Shown: piece after piece, positions 1 through 8,690 of the stretch
How positions within the stretch are numbered: position 1 is the first letter of the stretch
Layout: each line of letters begins with the position of its first letter
DNA from: Pseudomonas brassicacearum subsp. brassicacearum
GTDB lineage: Bacteria > Pseudomonadota > Gammaproteobacteria > Pseudomonadales > Pseudomonadaceae
DNA length: 64,000 nt
Assembly: GCF_008801605.1 (NCBI RefSeq)
Contig: NZ_VZPJ01000017.1
Coordinates: 51,866 to 115,865 of the forward strand
Direction: 5' to 3'
Translations under genes and position numbers: made by a program
Notes under the pieces: model-generated
The model's input: only the letters and a program-made list of their open reading frames with translations
Told to the model about the DNA's origin: nothing
The model's database searches: none

Positions 1-329
1 GCCGCACCTCGGAGCGCACCTCGACCCAGGACTTGCTGCACAAGTACGGCGCCGACTACAAAGTGATCTTCATCGGCGATGCCGCCATGGCGCCTTATGA
101 AATCACCCAGGCCGGCGGTAGCGTCGAACACTGGAACGAAGAAGCCGGTTATGTGTGGATGCAGCGCTTCATGGAGAAGTACAAGAAGCTCATCTGGATC
201 AATCCGTACCCCAAGGACACCTGGGGCTATACCGCCTCGACCAACATCGTGCGCGAGTTGGTCGAGGACCGGATGTACCCGCTGACCTTGCGGGGGTTGG
301 AGGAAGGAATGCGGTTTCTTTCCAAGTGA
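1..329 (+). CDS. C-terminal part of a VWA/CoxE-like protein (5' truncated by window edge)
   Basis: The reading frame is open from the left edge (codons starting at base 3) to TGA at 327-329, so only about the last 108 residues are present. The text includes KVIFIGDAAMAPYEI, a long amphipathic stretch and a closing LTLRGLEEGMRFLSK. This resembles the C-terminal half of the large VWA-domain (CoxE-type) proteins found in Pseudomonas next to oligopeptidase-region genes. In such proteins the VWA fold binds a metal through a MIDAS site, which would lie upstream of the window. The identification is from general resemblance only. It is followed directly by a REP pair. Confidence 0.6.
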   Translation, partial: RTSERTSTQDLLHKYGADYKVIFIGDAAMAPYEITQAGGSVEHWNEEAGYVWMQRFMEKYKKLIWINPYPKDTWGYTASTNIVRELVEDRMYPLTLRGLEEGMRFLSK

Positions 330-350
330 TCTTTGGTGCCCTTTAGGGCC

Positions 351-430
351 TCATCGCGAGCAAGCTCGCTCCCACAGGGATCTTGTGTATGACGAAGATC
401 CAGTGTGGGAGCGAGCCTGCTCGCGATGCT
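351..430. repeat. REP pair (GGGAGC-type extragenic palindrome)
   Basis: Two inverted REP units face each other: ATCGCGAGCAAGCTCGCTCCCAC and its near-complement GTGGGAGCGAGCCTGCTCGCGAT, separated by about 25 bases. The pair lies between two convergent genes, the usual location, and could fold into a large hairpin in either transcript. Confidence 0.85.
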
Positions 431-431
431 T

Positions 432-1352
432 TTAGCAGTCGAGAAAAACGTGCAGGCACTCCACCTGCAGCCGATGCGCCACCTCCTGCACCACCGGCCG
501 CAACCGCACCTGCGCCCCCGGCAGGCATTGCGCCAGCCGGGCCAGGGCCAACGGAGTCAAGGCGCCCAGGCGTGGATAACCACCAATGGTTTGCCGGTCG
601 TTGAGCAGCACAATCGGCTGGCCATCCGGCGGCACCTGCACGGCACCGAGCGGGATGCCCTCGGAAATCATCGCCGACCCCTGATACTCCAACGCCGTGC
701 CCAGCAAGCGCATGCCCATGCGGTCGGCGCGACTGTCCAGCGTCCATGGGGTGTTGAACGCGTCGAACAGACTCTGCCCGCTGAACGCACCGTTCTGTGC
801 TCCCAGGATCAAGTCCAGCGGCTGCGCTTGCTGGAAGTCCGGAATCCGTGTGTGCGGCATGGGCCGAGGCGTCACCGCGCCTGAATAGCTCAGGTGCTCG
901 CCGCGACTCAGCGCCCGCCCTCGCCCATCCAGGCCACCGAGCTCCTCACGCACCACCGTCGCCCGACTGCCCAGCACCGCAGGCGCATTGAAACCGCCCG
1001 GAGCTGCCAGGTAGGCCCGGGCACCGAGCACGGGCTGGGTGAGCGCCAGCACCTGACCTTTGCGCAAGCTGAAGAAGCGCCACGACGCCACCCCCTGGCC
1101 GTCTATCCGTGCGCCCAGGTCCGCCCCGGCCAGCGCCAGCACGCAATCCTCTTCGGCCATCACGGTGAAACCGCCGAGGGTAATCTCCACCACCGCGGCC
1201 CCCAGGGCATTGCCGAGCATCCAGTTGGCCCAGGCCATCGACAACCAGTCCGCCGCGCCACCCTGGGTCACGCCCAGATGCCTCACGCCGAAACGGCCGG
1301 CGTCCTGCAACAGGCACAGCGGGGTGCTGGCCTCGATCAACAACCGGCTCAT
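432..1352 (-). CDS. pxpC: 5-oxoprolinase subunit C (biotin-dependent carboxyltransferase-like)
   Basis: The 306-aa protein belongs to the KipA/PxpC family (AHS2 domain). PxpA, PxpB and PxpC together cleave 5-oxo-L-proline to glutamate with ATP, removing damaged glutamine/glutathione product. Family text is seen in GVRHLGVTQGGAADWLSM near residues 22-40, LTLGGF-like strands, and DRMGMRLLG followed by SEGIPLGAVQVPPDGQPI in the second half. The ATG (1352-1350) overlaps the pxpB stop as ATGA, so the two are probably translationally coupled. It is the last gene of the pxpA-pxpB-pxpC run. Confidence 0.9.
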   Translation of the reverse strand: MSRLLIEASTPLCLLQDAGRFGVRHLGVTQGGAADWLSMAWANWMLGNALGAAVVEITLGGFTVMAEEDCVLALAGADLGARIDGQGVASWRFFSLRKGQVLALTQPVLGARAYLAAPGGFNAPAVLGSRATVVREELGGLDGRGRALSRGEHLSYSGAVTPRPMPHTRIPDFQQAQPLDLILGAQNGAFSGQSLFDAFNTPWTLDSRADRMGMRLLGTALEYQGSAMISEGIPLGAVQVPPDGQPIVLLNDRQTIGGYPRLGALTPLALARLAQCLPGAQVRLRPVVQEVAHRLQVECLHVFLDC

Positions 1353-2053
1353 GCCTGGGCCTCCAACGGTGTATCGTCGCCACCCAGCGCGATGAATTCG
1401 GCATGGTCCACGGGAGCAAAACGCACCGTGTCTCCCGGCTGCATCAGGCTGTAGCCATCGCGCTCGCGATCAAACAGTTTGGTCGGGGTGCGACCGATCA
1501 GGTTCCACCCACCGGGCGATACCACCGGATACGCCGCGGTCTGGCGCTCGGCGATACCAACGCTGCCCGCTGCCACGCGCTTGCGCGGCGTGTCGAGGCG
1601 CGGTGCGGCCAGTTCCTCGTCCACCAGCCCCATGAAGGCAAAGCCGGGAGCGAAGCCCAGGGCAAACACCTGGTACTCGCGTTCGCTGTGGCGGCGGATC
1701 ACCTGGGCGACCGTCAACCCGCTGCGGCTCGCCAGCAGCTCCAGCTCCGGCCCGACACGGAGGTCGTACCACACCGGCAGCACGTGACATTGGCCGGCGG
1801 ACCGGGCATCCGGTGAAAGGTTATTCAACGCCTCGTCGATCAATTCACGAGCCTGCACCGGGTTCAGGGCGAGCAAATCGTAGTGCACCATCAACGTGGT
1901 ATAGGACGGCACCAGGTCAATCAGATGCTCGGCAAACACCGCTCGCAGACGCTCGCTGGCGGCGAGCATCCAGGGCATGTTGGCCTCGGCGATCTCATCG
2001 AACAGGCGCACCATCAAGCAGTCCACTGCCACCACTTCCAAGCGTGGTCTCAT
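1349..2053 (-). CDS. pxpB: 5-oxoprolinase subunit B
   Basis: This 234-aa protein is of the KipI/PxpB family (AHS1 domain), the partner of PxpC in ATP-dependent 5-oxoproline hydrolysis in the cytoplasm. Visible family motifs are VPSYTTLMVHYD, LPVWYD, the core FALGFAPGFAFMG, and SVGIAERQTAAYPVVSPGGW. The start was set at the ATG of MRPRLEVVAVDC because it overlaps the pxpA stop (ATGA at 2053-2050); an open frame continues further upstream but inside pxpA. It overlaps pxpC by four bases at the other end. Confidence 0.9.
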   Translation of the reverse strand: MRPRLEVVAVDCLMVRLFDEIAEANMPWMLAASERLRAVFAEHLIDLVPSYTTLMVHYDLLALNPVQARELIDEALNNLSPDARSAGQCHVLPVWYDLRVGPELELLASRSGLTVAQVIRRHSEREYQVFALGFAPGFAFMGLVDEELAAPRLDTPRKRVAAGSVGIAERQTAAYPVVSPGGWNLIGRTPTKLFDRERDGYSLMQPGDTVRFAPVDHAEFIALGGDDTPLEAQA

Positions 2054-2802
2054 GGCGCACTCTGCCGGTCCAGGGCTTCGCGGATGCGTTGCACGGCCGC
2101 CACGGAGCTGGCGTTGTCGCCGTGTACGCACAAGGTGTTGGCCATAAGGTTCAAGGCGCTGCCGTCACTGGCGGTCAACGCATCGCCGCGGGCGATGGTC
2201 AGGGCCTGCCCGATAATCACCTCGGGATCGTGGTGCACCGCACCCGGCGCTTGCCGCGAAACCAGGCGACCGGCACTGTCATAGGCGCGGTCGGCAAAGG
2301 CTTCGAACCACAAGGTCAGGCCGTACTCGTCGCCCAGGGCCTGGGCGGCGCTGTTGTCCCGGGTCGCCATGAGCATCAGCGGCAGTTGCCGATCATAGGC
2401 CGCGACGGCCTGGATCACCGCGCGCAGTTGCGCCGGATTGGACATCATGTCGTTGTACATCGCGCCGTGGGGCTTGACGTAACTGACCCGCCCGCCTTGC
2501 GCCCGGCAGATGCCGTCGAGGGCGCCGATCTGGTAGTGCAGCAAGTCCTGCAATTCCTGGGCACCGTAGGCCATGGAACGCCGGCCGAAGCCAGCCAGGT
2601 CCTGATAAGCCGGGTGCGCGCCGATTCGTACACCGTGGCTCAGGGCCAGGCTGACGGTCTTGCGCATGATGCTCGGGTCGCCGGCATGAAAGCCGCAGGC
2701 GATGTTGGCGCAATCGATGAAGGGCATCACCTCGGCGTCCAGACCCATGGTCCAGCTGCCGAAGCTTTCGCCAATGTCGCAGTTCAATAGCAGGCGGCTC
2801 AC
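2050..2802 (-). CDS. pxpA: 5-oxoprolinase subunit A (LamB/YcsF family)
   Basis: The 250-aa protein has the family opening LLLNCDIGESFGSW, then ANIACGFHAGDPSIM, RIGAHPAYQDLAGFGRR, VSYVKPHGAMYN and a C-terminal TLCVHGDN. These are hallmark LamB/YcsF blocks lining the active site. The start is a GTG (2802-2800) with AGGAGCG seven bases upstream; an upstream in-frame ATG would add unrelated residues. It is the first gene of the pxpABC operon and lies 74 bp downstream of an MFS transporter gene that may be co-transcribed. Confidence 0.92.
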   Translation of the reverse strand: MSRLLLNCDIGESFGSWTMGLDAEVMPFIDCANIACGFHAGDPSIMRKTVSLALSHGVRIGAHPAYQDLAGFGRRSMAYGAQELQDLLHYQIGALDGICRAQGGRVSYVKPHGAMYNDMMSNPAQLRAVIQAVAAYDRQLPLMLMATRDNSAAQALGDEYGLTLWFEAFADRAYDSAGRLVSRQAPGAVHHDPEVIIGQALTIARGDALTASDGSALNLMANTLCVHGDNASSVAAVQRIREALDRQSAP

Positions 2803-2876
2803 GGTGAACGCTCCTGTAGGTTCTTTCTTTTGATCATGGGGCCAAGCCATGAAGCCCAGGCCCCACAAGTTATCAG

Positions 2877-4163
2877 TTACTCGGCTTCCAACTGCTTGCC
2901 TTGGGTTTCCGGCAGGCTCAACGCCGCGAGGATCACCACGCCATAGGACACTGCGGCGAACGCTCCGATACCCACGCTCAGCGGCACTTTCTGGCTCAGC
3001 AGGCCAATCAACAGCGGGAACAATGCTGCCACCGCCCGGCCAATGTTGTAGCAGAAACCCTGCCCCGAACCACGGATGCGCGTAGGGAACAGCTCGGTGA
3101 GGAACGAGCCCATGCCGCTGAACATACCCGAAGCGAAGAACCCCAGGGGAAAGCCCAGCCAGAGCATCACGTTATTGCTCACGTGCAGTTGGGTATACAG
3201 CAGCACGATGGTGAAAGAGCCGACGGCATACAGGACGAAGTTCTTTTTCCGACCCAGGATGTCCGACAGGTACGCGCTGACGACGTAACCGACGTAGGAA
3301 CCGACGATCACCATCGCCAGGTAGCCACCGGTGCTCAACACGCTCAAGCCACGCTCATTCTTGAGGAACGTTGGCAACCAGGAGGTGATGGCGTAGTAAC
3401 CGCCCAAGGCACCGGTGGTCAGCAACGAGGCACGAAAGGTGGTGAAGAGGATGCCGGGGGCGAAGATCTCGTAAAATTTCGCCGGATTGCTCGGCGTTTG
3501 CCGGGCCTTGGCCTGGCTATAGACTTCCGGGTCCTTGACCAGGCGCCGGACGAATATCACGAATATCGCCGGGACAATGCCCAGGATAAACAAGGCGCGC
3601 CAGGCGTCTTCCGGCGGTAATACCGAGAACAGCAGCGCATACAGGATCGCTGTCATGCCCCAGCCCAGGGCCCAACCCGACTGCACCATGCCCACCGCCT
3701 TGCCGCGGTCCTTGGCGCGGATCACCTCGCCCATCAACACCGCGCCAGCAGTCCACTCGCCGCCGAAGCCAAAGCCCATCAGTGTGCGGGAGATCAACAG
3801 TTGTTCGTAATTCTGGGCAAAGCCGCACAGGAAGGTGAAGAAGGCGAACCACAGCACCGTCAGTTGCAGGGTGCGCACCCGACCGATGCGGTCCGAGAGA
3901 ATGCCCGCCACCCAGCCGCCAATGGCCGAAGCGATCAAGGTACTGGTGTGGATCAGGCCTGCCTGGCCAGTGGTGATACCCCACATCGCGATCAGAGTCG
4001 GCACCACGAAACTGAGCATCTGCGTGTCCATGCCGTCCAGGGCGTAGCCGATCTTGCAGCTCCAGAAGGTGCGACGTTCCTGCTGGTTGATGTTGCGATA
4101 CCAGTCAAATGGGCCGGAACGGGCCTGGGGTTGGGGGACGCCGAGCGTGTCGGGTGCACTCAT
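2877..4163 (-). CDS. MFS transporter, metabolite:H+ symporter type
   Basis: This is a 428-aa inner-membrane protein of the major facilitator superfamily with about 12 hydrophobic segments. The first cytoplasmic loop carries the MFS signature GILSDRIGRVRTLQ, and the second half carries YLSDILGRKKN. The opening (FWSCKIGYALDGMDTQ, with D in helix 1) resembles the aromatic acid/sialate-type symporters. Its position just upstream of pxpABC on the same strand suggests uptake of 5-oxoproline or a related compound. That substrate is inferred only from context. A GGAGAACC ribosome-binding sequence precedes the ATG. Confidence 0.85.
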   Translation of the reverse strand: MSAPDTLGVPQPQARSGPFDWYRNINQQERRTFWSCKIGYALDGMDTQMLSFVVPTLIAMWGITTGQAGLIHTSTLIASAIGGWVAGILSDRIGRVRTLQLTVLWFAFFTFLCGFAQNYEQLLISRTLMGFGFGGEWTAGAVLMGEVIRAKDRGKAVGMVQSGWALGWGMTAILYALLFSVLPPEDAWRALFILGIVPAIFVIFVRRLVKDPEVYSQAKARQTPSNPAKFYEIFAPGILFTTFRASLLTTGALGGYYAITSWLPTFLKNERGLSVLSTGGYLAMVIVGSYVGYVVSAYLSDILGRKKNFVLYAVGSFTIVLLYTQLHVSNNVMLWLGFPLGFFASGMFSGMGSFLTELFPTRIRGSGQGFCYNIGRAVAALFPLLIGLLSQKVPLSVGIGAFAAVSYGVVILAALSLPETQGKQLEAE

Positions 4164-4346
4164 GGTGGTTCTCCGCAGTTTTATTGTTGTAAGTCTCGAC
4201 GACGCTGACGTGGAGACCGATGCGTCGATTCTTGAGCGCGCGGCCGATCCCGTCCAACGAATAAAACCTTGGCTGGGTCATAAGAAAAACTTGATTGGGG
4301 GAACAGAGATAAAGAAACGACATTGCCGGAACTGAATGAACACAGT

Positions 4347-4376
4347 TGTGGCGAGGGGATTTATCCCCTCGCCACA
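4347..4376. repeat. Short perfect palindrome (GTGGCGAGGGGAT type)
   Basis: TGTGGCGAGGGGAT and its complement ATCCCCTCGCCACA are joined by only a couple of bases. This is a second family of extragenic palindrome, distinct from the GGGAGC-type REPs. Related units lie at 27204-27232 and, degenerate, at 36419-36462. Confidence 0.8.
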
Positions 4377-4392
4377 GAGGCTCGCTGCGGCG

Positions 4393-4935
4393 CTACAGCC
4401 CGCGCAGGTCGCGCTCTTCAATCGGCCGGCCCTGGCGCAGGCGCTTGCCGCCCAGCACCACCCAGTCGATCAGGCGGAACAGGCATTCCAGGCCGAACGA
4501 CAGCAACAACGCACCGCTGATGCCCCAGATCATGGCCTCGGGGGTCAACAGGATCTGGTAGCTGTAGCCATTCCAGGTTTCCTTGCGGATGTCCGGATCG
4601 GCGGCCAGTGCCACTTGCAGCATGCGGATGTACCACGGGCCTTGCATCGCCTGGAATTGCTTGTCCAGAGCCTGCTGGCGCACGAGCAAGGTGTTCAGGC
4701 TGTCGGCGTCGCTGCGAAAGATCGGGTCTTCGCTGGCGCGGTAATGGGCCACCAGGGCTTGCATGTCGCCCTTGAAGAACTGGTTGGCGGTGCCCTGGAA
4801 CCCTTGCAGGCCGGTCTGCGCCTCGATCAGGTGCGCCTCGACCCGCTTGGCGTAATCATTGATGAAGCCCGGCACCTGGACCCCAACCAACAGGCCCACC
4901 GCGAACAACACCAGCCGTAGATAACTGAGCAACAT
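4393..4935 (-). CDS. DUF2937 family membrane protein
   Basis: The 180-aa protein begins with a hydrophobic segment (residues 3-22, YLRLVLFAVGLLVGVQVPGF). A charged central region (about 25-135) follows, then a second membrane segment around 136-155 (AMIWGISGALLLSFGLECLF) and an Arg-rich tail. This matches DUF2937, a conserved Pseudomonas family without known function; the middle part is probably periplasmic. It lies 12 bp downstream of the glutamine amidotransferase gene on the same strand and is probably co-transcribed with it. Confidence 0.75.
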   Translation of the reverse strand: MLLSYLRLVLFAVGLLVGVQVPGFINDYAKRVEAHLIEAQTGLQGFQGTANQFFKGDMQALVAHYRASEDPIFRSDADSLNTLLVRQQALDKQFQAMQGPWYIRMLQVALAADPDIRKETWNGYSYQILLTPEAMIWGISGALLLSFGLECLFRLIDWVVLGGKRLRQGRPIEERDLRGL

Positions 4936-4947
4936 AACGTGACGTCC

Positions 4948-5724
4948 TTATTCGGTCCGGCCGTGGCTGACGCATTCACCGCGTCGCCACAGGCTCCATT
5001 GACCAGGTTCGTAGCGGGTCCAGGTTTCGTTTTCGGTCAACGGTTCGGTGGCGATCACCGTGACCACGTCGTTGGGCGTGGTTTCAGCCTGGAAATCGAC
5101 AATCACATCCACATCCTTGAGCCGCGCCGGGCCGAACGGCGCGCGACGGGTGATCTGGGCCAGTTTGGTCGAGCAATAGCAGAACAGCCAGTCGCCATCG
5201 CTGAGCAAGCAGTTGAACACGCCTTTGCTACGGTATTCGGCGCAGGCCTCGATCAGCGACGGGAGCAATTGCTCCACCTCCACCGGTTCGGGGAAGGCCT
5301 GGCGCACGCGGTTGAGCAGATCGCAGAAAGCCGCTTCGCTGTCGGTATCGCCCACCGGGCGGTAGAAGCTCACGCCCGGCTGGAAATCGGCGAGCTGGCC
5401 GTTGTGGGCAAAACACCAGTTGCGGCCCCACAACTCACGCACGAACGGGTGCGTGTTGGACAGGCAGACCTTGCCGACGTTGGCCTGGCGAATATGTCCG
5501 ATCACCACTTCGCTCTTGATCGGATAGCGCTGCACCAGGTTCGCCACTTCCGATTCGCTGCTGGCGGCCGGGTCCTGGAACAGGCGCAGGCCACGGCCCT
5601 CATAGAAGGCGATGCCCCAGCCGTCCCGGTGCGGCCCGGTCTTGCCGCCGCGCTGCATCAGCCCGGTGAAGCTGAACACGATGTCGGTCGGCACATTGGC
5701 GCTCATGCCCAATAACTCACACAT
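4948..5724 (-). CDS. Class II glutamine amidotransferase (YafJ-like)
   Basis: The 258-aa protein begins MCELLGMSANVPTD; after Met removal Cys2 would be the N-terminal nucleophile of class II amidotransferases. GPHRDGWGIAFYEGRG, IGHIRQAN, SNTHPFVRELWGRNWCFAHNG and PVGDTDSEAAFC are the usual glutaminase blocks. It has no synthetase domain, so the acceptor of the ammonia is unknown, as for E. coli YafJ. It precedes the DUF2937 gene and follows a small membrane-protein gene, all on the minus strand. Confidence 0.88.
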   Translation of the reverse strand: MCELLGMSANVPTDIVFSFTGLMQRGGKTGPHRDGWGIAFYEGRGLRLFQDPAASSESEVANLVQRYPIKSEVVIGHIRQANVGKVCLSNTHPFVRELWGRNWCFAHNGQLADFQPGVSFYRPVGDTDSEAAFCDLLNRVRQAFPEPVEVEQLLPSLIEACAEYRSKGVFNCLLSDGDWLFCYCSTKLAQITRRAPFGPARLKDVDVIVDFQAETTPNDVVTVIATEPLTENETWTRYEPGQWSLWRRGECVSHGRTE

Positions 5725-5756
5725 GCTCGAACTCTCGCTTCAAGGGGCAGGCCCGG

Positions 5757-6254
5757 TTACAGGCGCGGTTCGATACGCGAACGCTGGGGGTTGCTCGGCA
5801 CGGGCGGGCGACCGTAACGGTCATCACCGGCCACGCCAAACGGTGGCTCGTCCTCCGGCTCATCGGCCGCGGCGGCGGCTTTTGCGGCGGCGGCCCGTTC
5901 CTTGCGAGCGTTGGCGGCCCGCTCGATAGGGAAGCGGATCAGCACCAAAATGAAGTAGAGGCCGAAGGCGATCATGCCGTACATGAGCAGATCGGAGGCC
6001 GCCCGCCAGACGTTGTTGCCGACTTTGAACAGCACGTCCAGGGCAACAATGGCCAAGGCCGGGGCGACCCTGTCCTTCACCGGATCAACGATGGTCGGGC
6101 AAAACAGCAGCACCGCCATCAGCAACCGCAGCGGTTCGCGCAACCAGCGCCACATCCAGCGGGTCATGCGCATCCACACCAGCAGGCAGCCCAGGGCGGC
6201 AAAGGCGTAGAGGCCCCAGGCGATCAGATAGTCATTCTCGGTCATGGTGTCCAT
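5757..6254 (-). CDS. Conserved Pseudomonas membrane protein
   Basis: This is a 165-aa protein of unknown function. Two hydrophobic segments (about residues 9-27, LIAWGLYAFAALGCLLVWM, and 38-52) are followed by a further one near 90-110 (LLMYGMIAFGLYFILVLI). An Ala/Glu-rich coiled stretch (ANARKERAAAAKAAAAADE) and a proline-rich tail complete it. An alternative start lies three codons downstream (MTENDY). It sits 32 bp upstream of the amidotransferase gene and may belong to that operon. It is divergent from the oligopeptidase B gene. Confidence 0.7.
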   Translation of the reverse strand: MDTMTENDYLIAWGLYAFAALGCLLVWMRMTRWMWRWLREPLRLLMAVLLFCPTIVDPVKDRVAPALAIVALDVLFKVGNNVWRAASDLLMYGMIAFGLYFILVLIRFPIERAANARKERAAAAKAAAAADEPEDEPPFGVAGDDRYGRPPVPSNPQRSRIEPRL

Positions 6255-6389
6255 GGCAAGGCAGGCAAAGAGACGCTTATAGTAACGGCTTTTCGCTCGT
6301 CAGGCTGCCCCGGCGTCTGGCGAATGGCCCGCGTGGTTGATTCTGTCCGGGCCATGTGTCCCTTTTCGTACAACGTTCGAGAGCCTTTC

Positions 6390-8444
6390 ATGTCCCTATC
6401 TGCCCACGTTTCCAACGCCCCGATTGCCCGCAGGGACCCCGGTGTTGACCCATACGCCTGGCTGCAGGAACGCGACACCGACGCCGTGCTCGACTACCTC
6501 AAGGCGGAAAACAGCTATCAGGAAGCGCAACTCGCCGACCAGGCCGAACTGCGCGAAACCCTGTTCCAGGAGATCAAGGGCCGGATCCTCGAGACCGACC
6601 TGTCGCTGCCCTCGCCCTGGGGCCCGTACCTGTATTACACCCGTACCACAGCCGGTGACGAATACCCGCGCCACTACCGCTGCCCGCGTCCGGCCGATGA
6701 CAGCCTGAGCGTGGATGAAAGCCGCGAACAACTGCTGCTGGACCCGAACGTGCTGGCTGGCGGCGGCTTCTTTTCCCTGGGCGCTTTCAGCATCAGCCCC
6801 GACCACCAGCGCCTGGCCTACAGCCTGGACACCACGGGCGACGAGATCTACACGCTGTTCGTGAAGGAATTGTCCAACGACAAGGTCAGCGAACTGTCCT
6901 TCGCCGATTGCGACGGCAGCATGACCTGGGCCAATGACAGCCTGACGCTGTTTTTCGGCGAGTTGGACGACACCCACCGCCCCCACAAACTCTGGCGCTA
7001 TCGCCTGGACGGCACTGCCGCCGAGGAAGTGTTCCATGAGCCGGACGGGCGTTTCTTCCTGCACTGCTACCGTTCAAGCTCGGAAAAGCAGTTGATCCTG
7101 TCCCTGGGCAGCAAGACCACCAGTGAAGTCTGGGTACTGGACGCCGCGCAACCGCAGCGCCCCTTTACCTGCCTGGCGCCCCGCGTGGAAAACCATGAAT
7201 ACGACGTCGACCACGGCCTGCTCGATGGCCAATGGACCTGGTTGATCCGCAGCAACCGCGACGGGATCAACTTCGCCCTGTACCAGGCCGCCGACACAGG
7301 CGTGGCGCCGACCGAGGCCGACTGGCAGAACCTGATCCCCCACAGCGACACGGTGATGATCGACGGCCTGAGCCTGAACGCCGGAGCCATGACCTTGAGC
7401 CTGCGCGAAGGCGGCCTGCCAATCATCGAGGTGCACCCACAGGGCTTGCCGGCCTATCGGGTGCAACTGCCGGACGCGGCCTACAGCCTGCATGTGCAGA
7501 ACAGCCTGGAGTTCGTCAGCGATCGCATCCGCCTGCGCTACGAGGCCCTGAACCGTCCGGCGCAGATCCGCCAGTTGGACCTGGCCAGCGGCGCACAGGT
7601 CGTGCTCAAGCAAACCCCGGTGCTGGGCCCGTTCGACGCCGATGCCTACGTCAGCCAGCGGCTTTGGGCTACAGCGCCGGACGGCACCCAGGTGCCCATC
7701 AGCCTGGTGGTCAAGCGCGAAGCCCTCGGCCAGCCGGTACCGTTGTACCTGTACGGCTACGGTGCCTATGGCGAAAGCCTCGACCCGTGGTTTTCCCATT
7801 CGCGGCTGAGCCTGCTTGACCGCGGCGTAGCATTTGCCATCGCCCATGTGCGTGGCGGCGGCGAGTTGGGGGAAGCCTGGTATCGCGCCGGCAAGCAGGA
7901 ACACAAGCACAACACGTTCAGCGACTTCATCGCCTGCGCCGAACATTTGATCAGCAACGGTTTCACCACCGCCGAGCAACTGGCAATCAGCGGCGGCAGC
8001 GCCGGTGGCCTGCTGATCGGTGCGGTGCTCAATCAACGCCCGGAGCTGTTCAAGGTTGCGATTGCCGAGGTGCCGTTCGTCGACGTGCTCAACACCATGC
8101 TCGACCCGGACTTGCCGCTGACCGTCACCGAATACGACGAATGGGGCAATCCGGAGGAGCCGGACGTTTATGATCGGATCCGGGCCTACGCCCCGTACGA
8201 AAACGTCAGCGCCCAGGCCTACCCGGCGCTGCTGGTGATCGCCGGTTACAACGACAGCCGTGTGCAGTACTGGGAAGCGGCCAAGTGGGTGGCAAAATTG
8301 CGTGCCACCAAAACCGACGACAGCCCCCTGCTGCTCAAGACCGAACTGGGCGCAGGCCATGGCGGAATGAGTGGGCGCTACCAGGGATTGCGTGACGTAG
8401 CGCTCGAATATGCATTTGTCTTGAAGGTTTTGAGGGTGGCCTGA
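6390..8444 (+). CDS. ptrB: Oligopeptidase B, S9A serine peptidase
   Basis: The 684-aa protein is a prolyl-oligopeptidase-family enzyme cleaving short peptides after Arg or Lys in the cytoplasm. An N-terminal beta-propeller (about residues 70-400) precedes the alpha/beta-hydrolase domain. Catalytic Ser is in ISGGSAGGLLIG, Asp in AGYNDSRVQYWE and His in GAGHGGMSGRY. Acidic residues in VTEYDEWGNPEEP mark oligopeptidase B rather than prolyl oligopeptidase. The start was placed at ATG 6390, where similarity to the family begins (DPYAWLQERD follows). In P. aeruginosa this gene is also near rnd and ycgN (PA1304 region, from memory). Confidence 0.92.
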   Translation: MSLSAHVSNAPIARRDPGVDPYAWLQERDTDAVLDYLKAENSYQEAQLADQAELRETLFQEIKGRILETDLSLPSPWGPYLYYTRTTAGDEYPRHYRCPRPADDSLSVDESREQLLLDPNVLAGGGFFSLGAFSISPDHQRLAYSLDTTGDEIYTLFVKELSNDKVSELSFADCDGSMTWANDSLTLFFGELDDTHRPHKLWRYRLDGTAAEEVFHEPDGRFFLHCYRSSSEKQLILSLGSKTTSEVWVLDAAQPQRPFTCLAPRVENHEYDVDHGLLDGQWTWLIRSNRDGINFALYQAADTGVAPTEADWQNLIPHSDTVMIDGLSLNAGAMTLSLREGGLPIIEVHPQGLPAYRVQLPDAAYSLHVQNSLEFVSDRIRLRYEALNRPAQIRQLDLASGAQVVLKQTPVLGPFDADAYVSQRLWATAPDGTQVPISLVVKREALGQPVPLYLYGYGAYGESLDPWFSHSRLSLLDRGVAFAIAHVRGGGELGEAWYRAGKQEHKHNTFSDFIACAEHLISNGFTTAEQLAISGGSAGGLLIGAVLNQRPELFKVAIAEVPFVDVLNTMLDPDLPLTVTEYDEWGNPEEPDVYDRIRAYAPYENVSAQAYPALLVIAGYNDSRVQYWEAAKWVAKLRATKTDDSPLLLKTELGAGHGGMSGRYQGLRDVALEYAFVLKVLRVA

Positions 8445-8523
8445 GGAACTCTGTGGGATGGCCGGGTCTTAGCTCCATGCGCCGGGCCCAGATAAACCCC
8501 AGTCCAATGTAGGAGCAAGACTT

Positions 8524-8614
8524 TGTGGGAGCAAGGCTTGCCCGCGATACAGGCGACTCAGTTCTGTCTGTCAGATCAAGCTGATGCCATCGCGGGCAAG
8601 CCTTGCTCCCACAA
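8524..8614. repeat. REP pair (GGGAGC type)
   Basis: GTGGGAGCAAGGCTTGCCCGCGAT and the inverted ATCGCGGGCAAGCCTTGCTCCCAC are separated by about 45 bases. They fill most of the 246-base gap (8445-8690) between ptrB and the cyclic-nucleotide-binding gene; nothing else is recognisable in that gap. Confidence 0.85.
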
Positions 8615-8690
8615 GAGTCTGTCCCAGAGGTCTGCTTACACCCGGGCCAAACTGAACCTGCAACAAACACAAGAAAAAGACCGTGCCAAC

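Noticed and set aside
351..430. REP pair as a rho-independent terminator
   Set aside because: The stem is strong but no T run follows in either direction; the sequence matches a dispersed repeat family.
7074..8360. Minus-strand frame of about 428 codons opposite ptrB
   Set aside because: It is antisense to a gene with an intact catalytic triad and has no start signal or family resemblance.
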